A DNA stretch of 64,000 nucleotides from Callaeas wilsoni (GCA_013398955.1 VWPU01003973.1:25842-89841), one strand, 5' to 3'. Positions 47,601 to 60,600 are shown, counted from the first letter of the stretch. A program made the numbers and translations. Notes: generated by a model from the letters alone, not told the origin.

Positions 47601-48902
47601 ATAAACATTCCAGTGTTAATATTTCTCTAGGGTGGTCTTCCTTTACTTCGGTTTTGTGGATTGATAAAGCCAGTGTGAACAATAGCAACAGCACTGAGTG
47701 CTCAGAGATATTAATTCAATTCCAATTGTTTGGAGAGAGAATCCTCTGTTTTAGACCAAGTTTCCTGCTGATACTAAAAAATACTAAAGTCCAAACCTCT
47801 CCGTCTTCCCCTTTATCCCCCTCCCCCCACGTTCACTAGCTTAAGAGGTGGAAACTAAAACTCAAAGTACAACCTCCAGTTAAAAAATAAATGAGAACTG
47901 TGGTGACGTTATGAAACATGGAAACATGCTGAACATAAACAGGGACTGATTCAAACATACACCTGATCCAGTTACTGAAGCTGGGCATCTCCACAGCCAC
48001 AGTCCTAAGTCAAGTTAAATCAGAAGGCAAATACCTGCATCTGTGCTACAACCTCCAGGACTGTTACAGAACACCTGCACCTGCTGTCTGTGTCATGAAC
48101 ATGAAACAGATTATTCTGTCACCCAAAACTATTAAAACTCGACACTTTAGAGGCATCACCTCTAATTTTTTTCTTTTCTTTTCTTCCATCCTTTCCCTGT
48201 CCCACTTCTGTTGCAGATCTACTGAGTTTTTTGCAACACAGAGGAGTTGCTCTGTGCTTGATATGTACACGTTGCACTATCCTCCACTATCTAGATACTA
48301 CTGAAATACCAATACACAAGGCTCGAGTAGTTCCAGGAGGAAAATCAATGTTAAAGCTTCACCTAGATAAGGACAGGGCAGCACAACTTCTCTTCCACGC
48401 CCGCTCTTCTCGAGCTAAATCTATTCCTCTTTCTCCGCTCTGCAGCAGCCGCCCCCTGTACACGCTGTGAGCCTCCCCCAAGCCGGGTGTTGGAGAGACC
48501 CGATTTCGCCAGCCGGGGCCCGGAGCCGCGGCGGGGGCCGCACGGCCGGCCGCCGCTGCTGCCGCCACTGCTACGAGATGGTGCCTCGCAGGGGCTGCTC
48601 CGTCAGAGCCGCCTTCCCTCCGCAGCATCCAACGACCCTTTCCAGCCCCCACCGCGGGAGCCGGGGCCGGCAGACGGCTGAATCCCTCGTCCTTGCCGCC
48701 GGGCCCTGCTAGCCGCCGGTCCCCGCCCTCTGCCCGGGCCCGCACCCGTCCCGGCTCTGCCCTGAGGGGCGCCCCTCCACCCCGCCACCTTCCCCCGCGG
48801 CTGCCGGGAATGGGAACGCCGCGGCCGGGGCAGCGGCTCCCGGGCATCCGAGCCGCCGGCGCCGGGCGGGAGAGAAGCGGGGCGGCGGGGGCCCGCACTC
48901 AC

Positions 48903-49010
48903 CGGAGAGCGAGGAGCACACACCGCCGCAGCCGCCGCTCGCCGTCAGGGGCCGCCGGGCGCAGGGAGAGGGAAGGGGCGGTGGCGGGCGGGCTCCGCCC
49001 CGCGCTCCGA
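48903..49010 (-). other. ACO1: Candidate ACO1 noncoding first exon
   Basis: On the minus strand a consensus donor CCG|GTGAGT lies at 48903/48902 inside the CpG island, and the first coding exon has its own acceptor with only 24 bases of 5'UTR. A noncoding first exon is therefore needed. The 5' boundary is a guess; start sites in CpG islands are usually dispersed. Confidence 0.45.
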
Positions 49011-49059
49011 GGCCGGAGCGGCGGCGGGATGGCCGCCAGCCGCCCGAGCGGGAGGCGGG

Positions 49060-49095
49060 AAGGGAGGGAGGGAGGGAGCGAGGGAGGGAGGGAGG
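49060..49095 (+). repeat. GGGA-type purine tandem repeat, possible G-quadruplex
   Basis: At least eight GGG runs separated by single A or AGCGA spacers lie on the plus strand, the template strand for ACO1. They fit the G3+N1-7 quadruplex pattern. The repeat is just upstream of the inferred ACO1 start region. Confidence 0.8.
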
Positions 49096-49619
49096 ACGAG
49101 CGAGCGGATGGCCAGCCGCGCGGCGGGCGGGCTTCCCCTTCTTGCCCGCAGCCCTGGCCCCCTAGAAAGCCGCTGCTTTCCTCGCCTAGCCCCTTTCCCT
49201 GGATGTGGGAGGAGGAGAGGGAGTGCTGTGAGTGTGGAGGGGTGGGTAGGAGGGTGGTACCGAGGTCAAGGCCAGATCTGCTGCGGGCAGAGCCATCGGG
49301 GGGACGGGCACTGTGACACGGGCAGCGGGGTGTGGGTTGAGATGTGCCTTGTGCCTGCTGTAAGTGCGCCACATTCTCCCAGCACGAGCACTTGGTCAGG
49401 CTTCGGAGGAGTCCAGAGGTGCTGTCAGTGAAGCCTGGGGCCGGAAGCGAACAGGTGTCCCTCGGGACACCACCTGACACATAGGACCGCATCCTCATCC
49501 TTGTGGCAGCGCAATAGGAATGGGACCTCCTGTTGTTTCTCTTGGCAGGGGAAGAGCTCACTGACTTGGCTGTTGGCAGAAACAGGCTGTTACTCACAAG
49601 GTGGTCAAGATCAATATCA

Positions 49620-49627
49620 TGACGTCA
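49620..49627. promoter_or_regulatory. Consensus CRE (TGACGTCA)
   Basis: A perfect palindromic cAMP-response element about 0.7 kb upstream of the inferred ACO1 start. A single 8-mer may be chance. An ETS-type CCGGAAGC lies at 49441-49448, also upstream. Confidence 0.35.
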
Positions 49628-49759
49628 ATATTAAAGAACAATATCAGAGTAGAGGACATCCTAGAGGACATAATTTACATCACCTCCATAGCTGATGTGG
49701 AGAGTTTATCAGTGTCCAGCGTGTTCCCAGTAGAACAGTATACTGTTTGGGCTTGAATA

Positions 49760-50165
49760 ATGTTGAGGAATACATTCAGTGCAGGTAGTCGGGGTGCAGC
49801 TGCAGTGGGAGCTGCCGGTTGAGCTCTGGATAGCAGGAGCCAGAAGTGTAAGAGGCCAGGAACTGGCGTTGACCCAACAAAGGGTGCAGGACCCTGTGGC
49901 CCAGTCAGGTGAGCAGACACTGAGAGACACAGCAGGAGCCAAGGGATCAGCTGGAAGACCCCAGACTTTCACACACTTAAGACTATGAGGGTACAAAAGC
50001 CCAGGGTTTGCTTTGCTCAGTGTCCCTCCTCGGAGGCACCAGCTTGAGCTATTATTTTGTCACTGCACCATGATTAAACCATTGTAAAAATCCAGGAGTC
50101 TGAGACTCTGTCGTGGGAAACCTGGGGTCCAGCCCATAAGGAAACCTGGGGTCCAGCCCATAAGG
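49760..50165 (+). mobile_element. LTR-like remnant with short tandem repeat
   Basis: The segment reads like a retroviral promoter and R region: GGGTACAAAAGCCC (TATA-like), then TTTGCTTTGCTCAGTGTCCC, then TTATTTTGTCACTGCACC with GATTAAACC as a possible polyadenylation signal. It is followed at 50116-50165 by two copies of a 24-base unit beginning GGAAACCTGGGGTCCAGCCC. No TG..CA ends or target duplication could be fixed, so this stays tentative. Confidence 0.35.
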
Positions 50166-52628
50166 AAACCTGGTCTGACTGGGTGAGAGTGGGATGTGTA
50201 GGGAGTCAAACAGGGCACCCCTCAGCTCACTGGAGCCACCCATTGTGAAGTGACCTCCGTTCCAGCTCACGTGGTCTGAGAGTGCCTGCCAGAGTGGTTC
50301 CTGGATGGCCAGACAGGAAACTTTCCTTAACAATTAAGTAAACTAAAAAGTATCTAATTCCAGGAAAAATAATTGTATACATAGTAAAGAGGAGTTGCAC
50401 GGAAGGAATGTAAATATTCTGCAAGTCTTGGTAAGGTCTTGGAGAGCACTGGCTAGAAGACATGCTAACCACTGAGAGTTGGAGTAAAACAAGATCAGTA
50501 ATGTTTTGTTTTTACCTGAAGAAAGCTCAGGGTAAGAGCAAACTGTGTTACTCACTGGCTTCGCTGCAGAGGAGCAAGTCTCAAGTAAGTGAAAATGGAA
50601 GTGCTTAGCTCCACTTGTAAAGAAGGATGAAACATAGACAATGCCCATGATGTCTCATCTGATTGTTTGAGGGTTGGATTCCTGCACACTGACCTGTGTT
50701 GACAGATCCTCCTGCCTACATATATTGTCCAGCTGAAACTGTCAGACCAGGAGAAATCAGTGGGAAGGACCCCAAGATCTAGCAAATGAGATACATCACG
50801 TAGGATTTTTTTTTTTTTCCTAAGCTAAATACAGAAATCCTGGCTTTGGCACACCTGCTACTGGTTTCACTGAACAGTTAAGACTTCTAGGGACCCTCTG
50901 TAGTTAAACCTGCTATTCTCTGACCTGATACCTCTAAATAGCCTGTAATCTACAATATACAGTACTTTTGAGTCATTGCTCAAAATCTCTTCCAGGTTGG
51001 CCTGTTTTCTGTTCAGCATAAATACCACATGAAGTAATTTACTTGCACTAAGTTCTTCTTTTAGAATTGTATTAGTTTTTAGAACATACGATTTGCTTAA
51101 CAAATGCTTAACATGGAACTGGACATTAACTCATAATATTGTTTTCAAACCTTTGGCCAGAGAGGTTCCTAAGACTGAGTTTGGCAGAACACAGTTATGT
51201 TTGTAGTTTGACTTTTGGCTCTTGGAGGTGGAAGCCCATGTTTCTACATGACACCACGAAACAGTAGATGACTCTGATGGTATGAAAAGCCAGTGAATTT
51301 CTAAAACCTCTTACAGCTTTAGATGTTTCATTCTTTGATATAAGTTTTTATTTTTCTATATGTTTAATTAATAGTAATAAAAGCATTTCAGATATATTCC
51401 TCTTTGTGTGATTAAGTCCTGTAATGATTCTCTGGGTCACTTCCATTAAAAAGAAAATTTAAAAATTTTAATGTTGTTGTTGTTTCTAACAAAACAGACT
51501 TCCAAGGCCCATGTGTATCACAAAGTTTTGAATCATTAATAAAATTCTCCATACCTAGATACCAAAACAATTCCTGCAAAATCTGATTGACCTAAAATCT
51601 CTTGGACAAAAAGCAAAGACTAGTGAAAATAGCAGGTCAGCAACAGAAATGGGAAATCCAAACATCAGCTCTGATTTTTCCCAGTGAATATCTGCAAGGT
51701 TTGTACTTTCTGTTCCGTGGGGAGGGAAGGCCTCTGAGGTTGATAGGTAGAAAGGAAGATTTTATATCCTAGAAAGAGAGGCAGAACTGTTTCTGGTAAG
51801 GACAGTTCCTACTGGTTCTGTGTAAGGACACAGAGCCTATCATGGGATTGGAAGATAGGCTGTTCATTCAAGTGTTTATGGCAAGGCTGTCTGAATGTTA
51901 TTGCTGGTGTTTCCAGCATTTGAGTATTTGAGGCTGTCATTCTTCTCAGTGGGGCTGAGTTTACAATAACGTGTCTTACTTAGCACATGACTAAAAATGT
52001 GTGGGTTTGCCTTTCTCCCAAGACTGCCAGGAGGTGAGAACCATATTAGATCCACTGTTTGTAAGGAAGATGTTTACTGAAATGGGTTCTTGGGTTTAGA
52101 ATCAGATTGTAAGGATGTCCAACAGTTCTCTTGGACAATCATGCATTGTCCTAAATCAGGATTAAAGAAAATTATTTTCTACTCTTGCAGTGAAGATGGA
52201 TGAAAATAGGAATAACAATGCCTTTCATGTTGCAGTCATGTGCATCCTAGAGTGCTTTTAGGGTTTTCATGAAATTATTTCACAGTAGATGAGTAACTGT
52301 GTGTCAGTCCTTTGTCCTTTCTGTCTTACTGAAATCCATTTACAAGAAGCTTGTTCTAATACCAGATTCCTTCAGAGTGTTCTTTGAGGTTATTCACCAA
52401 TGTCCTGGAAGTTCAGGGAGCACAAAATATCTGTTCAATTCCTATCTGACTTCACTATTGTGTGTCTAAACATATTTCACTCTTTCTGATCCTAACAAGA
52501 AGTTACAAATACTTTGAATTCCCAAGAGACAGCTTTCAGCTTATTACAGCCAATAAAGCCTTAACATATAGCAGTAGACTTCAGTGTTGTAGCAATCTTC
52601 CAAGCAGGCTCAGCTGATCACTGAGGTT

Positions 52629-52667
52629 GCAGCAATCCCGGGATTGCTGCAATCCCGGGATTGCTGC
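52629..52667. repeat. Overlapping palindromes from a 17-bp tandem unit
   Basis: The unit AATCCCGGGATTGCTGC is repeated exactly at 52634-52650 and 52651-52667. 52629-52650 is a perfect 22-base palindrome centred on CCCGGG, and 52649-52664 is a second 16-base palindrome. The single strand can fold back at either centre. Confidence 0.93.
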
Positions 52668-53415
52668 AATCATCTCAAACTGGGCTATGATAGGGCTGAC
52701 GGGGAGGTAATAAACTTGAGCTGGCAGCCTAGAGGACCTAGAGCTTTGGACCTGTCATCAAAAAAAAGTGTCTGCATGTGCCCTGTCTTTCCTGGCTCCC
52801 TGCAGTATAATGAAAAGGCCTGGTGATGTTTGCTCTGGTGTGCTATGTCCCCATAAGCAGCACCTAAGAGAACATCACTTAACATACTATGTTCTACAGA
52901 GCATATGAATTTATATATTCAAATGAGTTCAACACTCAGTAAAAGTGTTTCACTCCAGGAAGCCATCTGTGAATGAACTGGTGAGATGGTAGCTTGCAGG
53001 TTATGGCCTACAGCTTGTCCTGAGTACAGGAAAATATGTTTGGTGGTTCATGAAGGAGTTCATGCTGAGATTTCATTGTCCATCATCACTGTTTCAAGCT
53101 GGTCAAATTGTCAGTGTGCAACAGGACTACAAGTCTGAAAATAGAGAGTTTGACAGCTCCTAGAAGACCTCTCAGAAATACCAGCATGGATTCTGGTTGT
53201 TGAACTGAGGGTCTACTGCATTTCCCTCTTTAATTAGCTGATTGTGCATCCTCTAAAGGAAATTCTATGGCTGGCCTATTTTAACAAATATATTATAATT
53301 TGCTTCTGGTCTTAGCACTGGTTTACTTAATTGTCTTTCTTTAAATGAATCTTCAGAAAATTGCAGTAACGTTTACTGAACTTCAGTTTCGGTAGCAAAA
53401 CAAAGATTTAAGTTC

Positions 53416-53428
53416 TGCCATCTACTGG
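53416..53428 (-). promoter_or_regulatory. CTCF-type core motif
   Basis: TGCCATCTACTGG on the plus strand is CCAGTAGATGGCA on the minus strand, matching every position of the CTCF core CCASYAGRKGGCR. A partial second match (CCGTCAGAGGGCA) lies about 40 bases downstream on the plus strand. Binding is inferred from motif only. Confidence 0.5.
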
Positions 53429-56400
53429 TTAAACGGGGTTTAGCGGAGGCTCGTTATCACTCCTGCCCGTCAGAGGGCATTGACTTAGGAGTTCAGATCC
53501 TGTTCTTAGTCCCTAGTAGAAACGCACACAAGTGTACTGTCAAGGAATAATAGTGTTTTCTTGCAGAATAAAAGCATTTGTTCGACTCTGCCACAGGAAC
53601 TGAAGAAAAGGGACTTGAGGATGGGACTATGTACCCAAAAGTAGAGAATAAATTGTCTGAGACAAGTAAAACATTTCACTGTCAGCACTGCGCCTTCAGC
53701 ACCAGACTATGTAATGCTTTTGGAGAATTTCTTCCAAAGCAGATAATCTATGATCAACTTATAATTGCTGTACAGAGCATGAGAAAGAAAAATTGTTTGC
53801 ATCATGGAAGTGGAAGGATTGTTCTCGTCCCTTTCAAGAGTAATGACATAACTTGCAGCAAATGCAGAAGTCTTTGCTGACCACCAGTGTATTTCCCTGC
53901 ATATCTGGAATGGTGTAGAGGACTTTAACTCAGACTAGATTCCTGTGAAGGCTCACCTGAAAACAACCCGTCCATATTCAAAATGTTCTTTAAACTTTTG
54001 GTGTATAGCCTATGTAAAACACCCTTGCACACAGTAAGCCTGGACTTAAGCTGTTCGTAGTTTGTGTTGCAGTTGCACTAACACTCCCTTACTGAGCTCA
54101 GGACTCTGACAGAACATGTTACTCATCTGACGCAGCAGGATGAAGTGAGGAGTAAATTAATGCAGAAAGTTGGTAGAAGAAACAAACTCTGGAGCCCAGT
54201 CAACTTAGCATCTATCATGTGACTAGTCTAAGATAGCAGTTTTCACTTTGCCACTGTACCTGCCTAAAGCACTTGTGCACAAAGTCACTAACCCTTACCT
54301 AAGAGGCACCTGTTTCCTACTACATGCTTGCTGCATGCATTTGGTGACTGGTAAACATAACAGCCTTGAACATTCAGTACAGCGCTACCCTTCCATTCCC
54401 TGTGCTGACTAGAAATTACTAGTAGTTGCTCTGACATCTAGAGTTTTGTTAAAAACAACTGGCACATTATAGAAAGCAATGGAAAACATGCTTTTTGAAA
54501 AGAAGCTTCCTATACATACGCATTTTGCTCAAAGAGCATTAAAGATGCACAGAAGAGCAGTAGGAATTCCTTTGCTGCACTCTAATGGTGGACTGTTTGT
54601 CTGTAACATTTTACCTATCGTTATGCCTGAACATGAATGACTGTTCTTAACTACTTTTCAGTGAAAAAGTGGATACTGCCTATTTTTCCCAAGATGTTTG
54701 TACTAGTACTTTGCTTTTGGATTCCTCAATTTTCCCACAGCAAATTAACAGGCTGAATAAAACCAGCAATTTAAGAACATTCCGCGTAGTTTCTTCCAAG
54801 GCTTCCTGAACAGAGCAGATCAGATCATCAGATCACCTATGATATGGCACAGTCAGGATGGATGTTTCCCCGACATATTCTCCTGCCTCTGAGGGCAGAG
54901 ACCAAATGCATCGTGAAGGATATACCCTGACCATTATTGAAAGTGAGAGTGCAGAGCTAAATTACATCTCACAAAGGTTGTCTTTTTGCCCATTTGCAAG
55001 TAGTTCAATTCTTTGCACACAAACAAGAACATGGGGATAACATAGCGAAGAAGAGGTTGGTGGGCTTTTTCACCCCTTTTCTGAGCACAACATCTAGATG
55101 CCATGAGAGTGGGAAATTCTCAACTACTGCTCTATGTGCAAATAGTACCTCCTTTGTCAACTTCTCTTCAGTGAACAGACTGCCTCATTTACCAGAGACC
55201 TTAATGAAAAGCTGTGATTGTGCCAAGAGAAAGCTATCCAATGGGATTTCCTATAAAATGTTAACTTGAGTGTTATCAGGCTCTCAGTGCTTCATTTCCA
55301 CCAGTGAAATCTCATTCACCTTTTTTATTCCTAATGCACTTCAACACTCCAGTGCTTAGATTTCCATTATGTTAGTGGTCTGTGGTGGGAATCTGCACAA
55401 TTCATGGTTTTTCTGTCCTGTAACCAGCCTGCAGGTGGGTCCCTGGGTTTGGGATGAGCTTTCACCTTTTCTCCAGGCCCATCACAGCTTTGGTTCTGGA
55501 GGTGCTGGCACCTGTTCCCATATTATAATGCACAAGTGCAGGATCACTGTTAACTTAGTGGTAGGCCCATTTTTAAACTGGATGCTCATTTCTTTTGGAC
55601 CATGGAGAATTTAAGGACATCAATTCTGCAATAATAAGGGTCACTGCTACATTTCCTTCCCTGCGTGACCCTCTGAAATGTCACACTGTTGCCCAAGCTA
55701 TTGGCTGCCCTGCACACCTTGAAAATTTATATCCATGACTGCCTGCTGGTCCTGTCCAGTTATGTCACAGAGCACACAAGCAGGTTTTTATTACTTGCAG
55801 CATGGATTGGAAAACTCACATTCTTTCTGAAATCTTGAACTGAGTTACACATTGTAAAGTTTTGTCTGCATAACAAGGTGATAAAGCAAGTCAACAGTCC
55901 TGCTGGGAGAATGTGGGGAACTGCTTTAATACCGAACTTGGATATAACATTAAGGTTAGATCTGCTTTGAGCTCCACAGTCCTCTCCTATTCCACATTAT
56001 TCAATGAAATAAACACCTACAAAACTGGTGTTTGCAGCAGCATTGACAGGAATTATCTTTCTATTAATCAACCATGGACTGCACTCAACAAAACTCATTT
56101 TAGTTACAAATTGTTATAGAGCAGAAGAAGGAAACATAGTCATAACCAGCGGTAGCAAATGGGTACTCGGCACATAACAGACCTGTTTTTATTTTTCACA
56201 GATAGAGATACACTGCTGCTCCTCCTTCTGTTTTCCTTACTGTGGAACACAGCAGTTCCAAGTCAGTGCTTTCCTGGTCAGGGGGTATTTACTTCTGTTC
56301 AGCTGTACTAGAGAAGAGCAGTGATCCACTGGTGAGGGGCAGCTGGCCTTTAGCACAGCATTCCCATTACAGGGGACACAAAGGGTGCACAGAAGCACTG

Positions 56401-56999
56401 CTGAAGACTGTGCTAGAGCCAGCACAATGTCATGCCCCTTAGCACCAGCCCAGATGCTGCTCCAGGAGAACATGGGGGGCCCTGGAGGTCTAGGGTTATA
56501 TGGAGTGCTAGGTGCCTCTTCCCAGGGTGATACAACCTCTCAGGGGAGGTTGAGGTCTGGCTGAGGTGCAGGGCTCAGGTACAGGGCTGCCTGGTGCAGA
56601 AGCTATGGCAGAAGGCAGCACACCACATAACACCAGGGAGGATGAGAAGCAGGGCAACAGGATCCCTCCAAGGAGGTGCCTGTGCAGAGGTAAGTGCTGG
56701 AGCCGTCTGAAGCAGTGAGGGAACAGCACTTCGGTTCAGGCATCTCCGACAGTCAGCCTTGCTGTGCACACCCAGAGAACTGTGCCAGGCCATTGCCTTC
56801 TCAGGAACCAAGGAGCCTAGACCACAATTTATCAGGACCTAACAGAACCATCCTGAGCAGGACTAGCCAAAACTAAAACTGCTGTGGCTGTACTTCTGCA
56901 CCAAGGCAGGTTAACAAAAAATCAACCACATTACACTATAGACATCTGTGGCCCCACCCTGAAGCCATTGAGCAGTGCACTGTAGTTGTTTAATTACAT

Positions 57000-57060
57000 T
57001 ACTCTTTAATTATTATTCAATAATTGTTTAATTATAATTTTGTAATTATTTAATCATCAA
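57000..57060. repeat. AT-rich low-complexity tract
   Basis: Repeated TAATTATT and TTTAATTA words with almost no G or C. No gene or transposon is recognised. Confidence 0.7.
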
Positions 57061-57635
57061 CAAACCTCTTTAACTCCACAATGATGACTTACTTTAAGAA
57101 TTTATCTGCAATACCTGCTTAAGAGGTGGGACAGCTAAAAGGCTATGCTGGACTCTGTAGTAGGTTTGGACTCCCAAGATGGGAACAGTGGAGACTCCCA
57201 AGGTAGAAACACTGGGAGACTGCGACTCCTCGCAACAGGACAATGACTCTTTTTGGTCATGTAGGTATGAACTGAAGGCACTCAGGTGCAATACTCTGAA
57301 AACAGATAAACAGAAACAAGCTTGGTCCGGAAAGACATCTCAGCCCCTCACAAGGACAGAGCAAGTCATGGCGGCTGGAGACTCTACTTTTGCTGACCTC
57401 ACTTTCTCAGAAGGTTTGCTGCTTGCCAGGACCTTTGATCTGGGGTGCTTTTGTCAAGCCCTCAGACTTGACCTCCTGTCATCCATGTGGGCACCAGTGA
57501 CACAGCCAAAGGAGAATCTCATGCATAAGCACATCACTCTGGAGTTCAGCACACGTGGTATTTCTTTATATTCTTGCTGGTGAAGGAGTAGATCTATCCG
57601 GTAGGCCAACAGGTTCTGTCACGCACAGAGATAAA

Positions 57636-57675
57636 TAATGCTATATATTTATATATATACACACATATATTAAAA
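57636..57675. repeat. TA/CA dinucleotide-like tract
   Basis: A short imperfect run of TATATAT and ACACAC dinucleotides. Confidence 0.75.
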
Positions 57676-60600
57676 ATTGGTGTTGTATACACTGGGTTTC
57701 TGATACATTATTACAGTGTAGAATCAGAAGTTGCAATGTGGTTTTAACAACAAGGCTTGAACATTTTATTTTCAGAGTGCACAACTCTTACTAAACCTTA
57801 ACAGCATCTGTTATTCTGTGGGTGTTTCTGCATATTTTGCAGTTCAGAATGCATTAAGCTACTCTATTCATAAGAATGCTTACATGTTCCCTAGGTCCAG
57901 AGACAAAACAGGACTAAAGAAGTTAAACTGGCAATCCTTTACATTAAATAAATAAATCAAACTCTAGCTGGTTTTTCGGTTGATTGGTTGGTGTTTTCCT
58001 CCCAGAGAGGTGATTCATTAACTCTGAGCAAATCACTTATGTACTTTGTTAGGAAGTTATTTGTTCTGAAATTTAAAAGCTGGAAATAAGCTATTAAATA
58101 TTAAAATCAATGTATTTGAAGCACAAATAACTTACCTGTCATATCATCATATTTGCTAGCTGGCCGGGCCTAAAATGTCAGCCTCTTGACTTTGCTATGT
58201 TGTTACACGGTTTTCTTTACTTTCAGCCTTGATATGGCTTATTATTTACTAAGTCTCAGTTTTGTTAGCAGAACTAGAGAAACTTCTGAGACAGTAAGAA
58301 GTGTAAATGCTAAAATATAAGTTCTGCAGTTATGTCTGCCTGTGATAAACGTATCTACCTTCTCATTAAATACTCACTACTACTAACTAAAATGGTTTTG
58401 GTGAAATAAAGATCTATTACTTGATGGGATCTCTGTAGGTTTTTTTCCCACAACTGATGGACGAATTTAAACGGAAGGATTTTCTTCTCATATAAGTCTC
58501 TGTACCTATGTGAAAAGCGTGCATATATTTGATATATAAACATTAATATGTAATTTTGTTTAGATTATGCAGTCTAATGTGTTCCTTATTATAACATTTA
58601 TCTGAAAAGGTATAGTCTCTTAATCTGGCTAAATAAAGAATCAAATAAAATGTTGAAAGATATACCATATCTTACCGCATAACTTGGAACTGACCCAGAA
58701 GTTTTTGTTGGCTTTCCATAGCAGAGCTTTTCCTTCTCTTACTCAGGGGCAGTTGGTGGTTTTAATTAACAAGTCAGCACTTGATTTATTTCTAGTGTGA
58801 TCAGAACAGTTGTTTTAAAGACTTTTTTTCAGGAAGTAACTGTAGAGCTATTATGAAACAAAAAACCCCCAACTAATTATATGCTAGGTACTTACCTATT
58901 TTTTTGTAGTATGGGTATAAGAAATTGAATTTTTTTTCTGTTTTCCATTGCAAGACAAAGAGTGCAGAAAATTATCTACTACTTTTGTTGTCTCTTCAGC
59001 TGTGAGATTTTGAGAAAAAAAGAAAGGTATCCTATTTAAATAAACATCAGGATTTACTTTTGATTCAGACATCACCAACATGGAGAGGTGAAAAAACTGC
59101 TAATCTGAAACCTCTCTTGCTTAGGAAGGTGATACTTCATGAGCCACTTCCTTTCATGAGCCAAAACAGCATTATCCCTCAATTTCCAAATATTGATGTG
59201 CTGGTTTAAACCAAATGAAACCAACTCCCCTGTAGCTCGTCTTCCCTGCTGGTTGCCAATAGGAGGGCACATTCAAAGCAATTCCTGTGTTTTAAATTCC
59301 TGGTTCTTAGAAGCCACAATTTATTTTAAACTTTCCTTTTCAACCTCCACATATGGTTTGTGTCATTCCTCTCTTCCAATGCCTTGTGGTAATGAAGGGA
59401 ATTCAGGAAATAGAAGTCAACAATATAGAAGATTCCAGCTAATCTTAGAAGGGCTTTTGCTCGCGGCTCTATGGGATAGGTACTATTGGATTTCACACTT
59501 TCACACTTCACCAACATGTAAAGAACACATTTTATAGAAACAAAAATTTAGCAAGATTGTCTGGCATTTGAGAAGCTAACAACTCCCACTCCCATCACGT
59601 GAGTGGATGGATGAAATTGTTTATAGCTCTCTGAGAAACCAGGAAATGGGAAGGCCAGGGCAGTCCACTGGAAAACAGCACAGCTCCATCTGCTTTTCAC
59701 CCACTACTTCCATATTTATCCAGTTTTATGAAATCCTCTCTGGATCCCACCTGGATCTGACATGATTATTTATTTTCAGGTTTCTTGAAGCTTGCTTACA
59801 AATAAATTGCTTCATGAAAGAATTGGGTAACTGAATTTCTTCATACTGAGTGTCAAGAGAGCTCTGGTATAATTAACTGTATTCCTTAAAGAATAAAAAC
59901 ACGATGTGATATTGACAGCACATCAAACTTATTTAATCTTGTACATAAATTTGGGATGATGTACCAGAACCTGCATTTCTCAGTAGTATCAAAGGCTTTC
60001 TATCTGTCACAGTTTGTTTCCTTCCTAGATAAAGAGTACAAGAGGTTACAAAAGGTTCAGAAGATCCAAGGTGCAAAGCTTGCTCCATGTACCAAATACA
60101 CCTCTACCAAGCCAAGAAACTTGTAAAAATGGCAGTTTTCCTGTACTGCCTACCCTGGAGTTGCATAACTTGAGTTTAAAGAGGTTACAGCACCGTAAGT
60201 GCCACAAAATGTTTATCAGTATATAAAAGGAAGTAAATTTTCTTTTCAGAGGCCTTACTTTATTTTCCTCATCTTGTCTTACTAATCTTGTCAAAACAAA
60301 GACAATGAATGCTCAAAGAATTTTGCTTGTTTTCATCTGTGAGGCACTTCTTTACTTAAAAAAAATGAAAGTATACCTAAGAAGTGGTAGTTTTATCCTG
60401 TTTATTTCATCTTTCAGCCTGTTGAGCAACAATTCCTGCATGAGGAAAAAAACACTTCTAGTGAGTTATCACATTTGTTAATGTGACAGCTCCAGTAATA
60501 ATTCTTTACCTGACTTTTTTTCTGCTGTCTAGGGCAGCAGGTGTGCTACACATGTGAAATGGAAAGGATGGCTAACCTTCAGCTGCTGCCATATTCCATG

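Larger units (their letters stand above)
37448..48902 (-). other. ACO1: ACO1 intron 1 (inferred)
   Basis: About 11.5 kb separates the first coding exon from the CpG-island first exon. It contains a CR1 tail (37674-38098), an LTR (38218-38805), a tRNA-derived SINE (41216-41355) and an A-rich tract (44505-44600). The longest open frames (44193-44780 minus, 47034-47525 plus) match nothing I recognise. Confidence 0.55.
48470..49325. promoter_or_regulatory. ACO1: CpG island, presumed ACO1 promoter
   Basis: This is the only dense CpG block between the ACO1 start codon and the far right edge. It holds GC boxes (GGGGCGG and GGCGGGCGGG at about 48975-48991), a purine GGGA repeat (49060-49095) and no TATA box in the core. 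ACO1 is a broadly expressed gene, for which a TATA-less CpG promoter is expected. Assignment to ACO1 rests on position and strand of the inferred exon donor at 48902. Confidence 0.75.

Noticed and set aside
48693..49597. Open frames over 200 codons on both strands across the CpG island
   Set aside because: High GC removes stop codons. The translations are low-complexity Arg/Gly/Pro/Ser-rich and occur in several frames at once.
53578..53880. 100-codon open frame with several Cys and His pairs
   Set aside because: Cysteines and histidines are not spaced as any zinc finger I recognise, and no supporting splice or promoter context is seen.
57179..57583. 134-codon open frame on the plus strand
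   Set aside because: No recognisable domain or conserved motif. The length is possible by chance in a region of this size.
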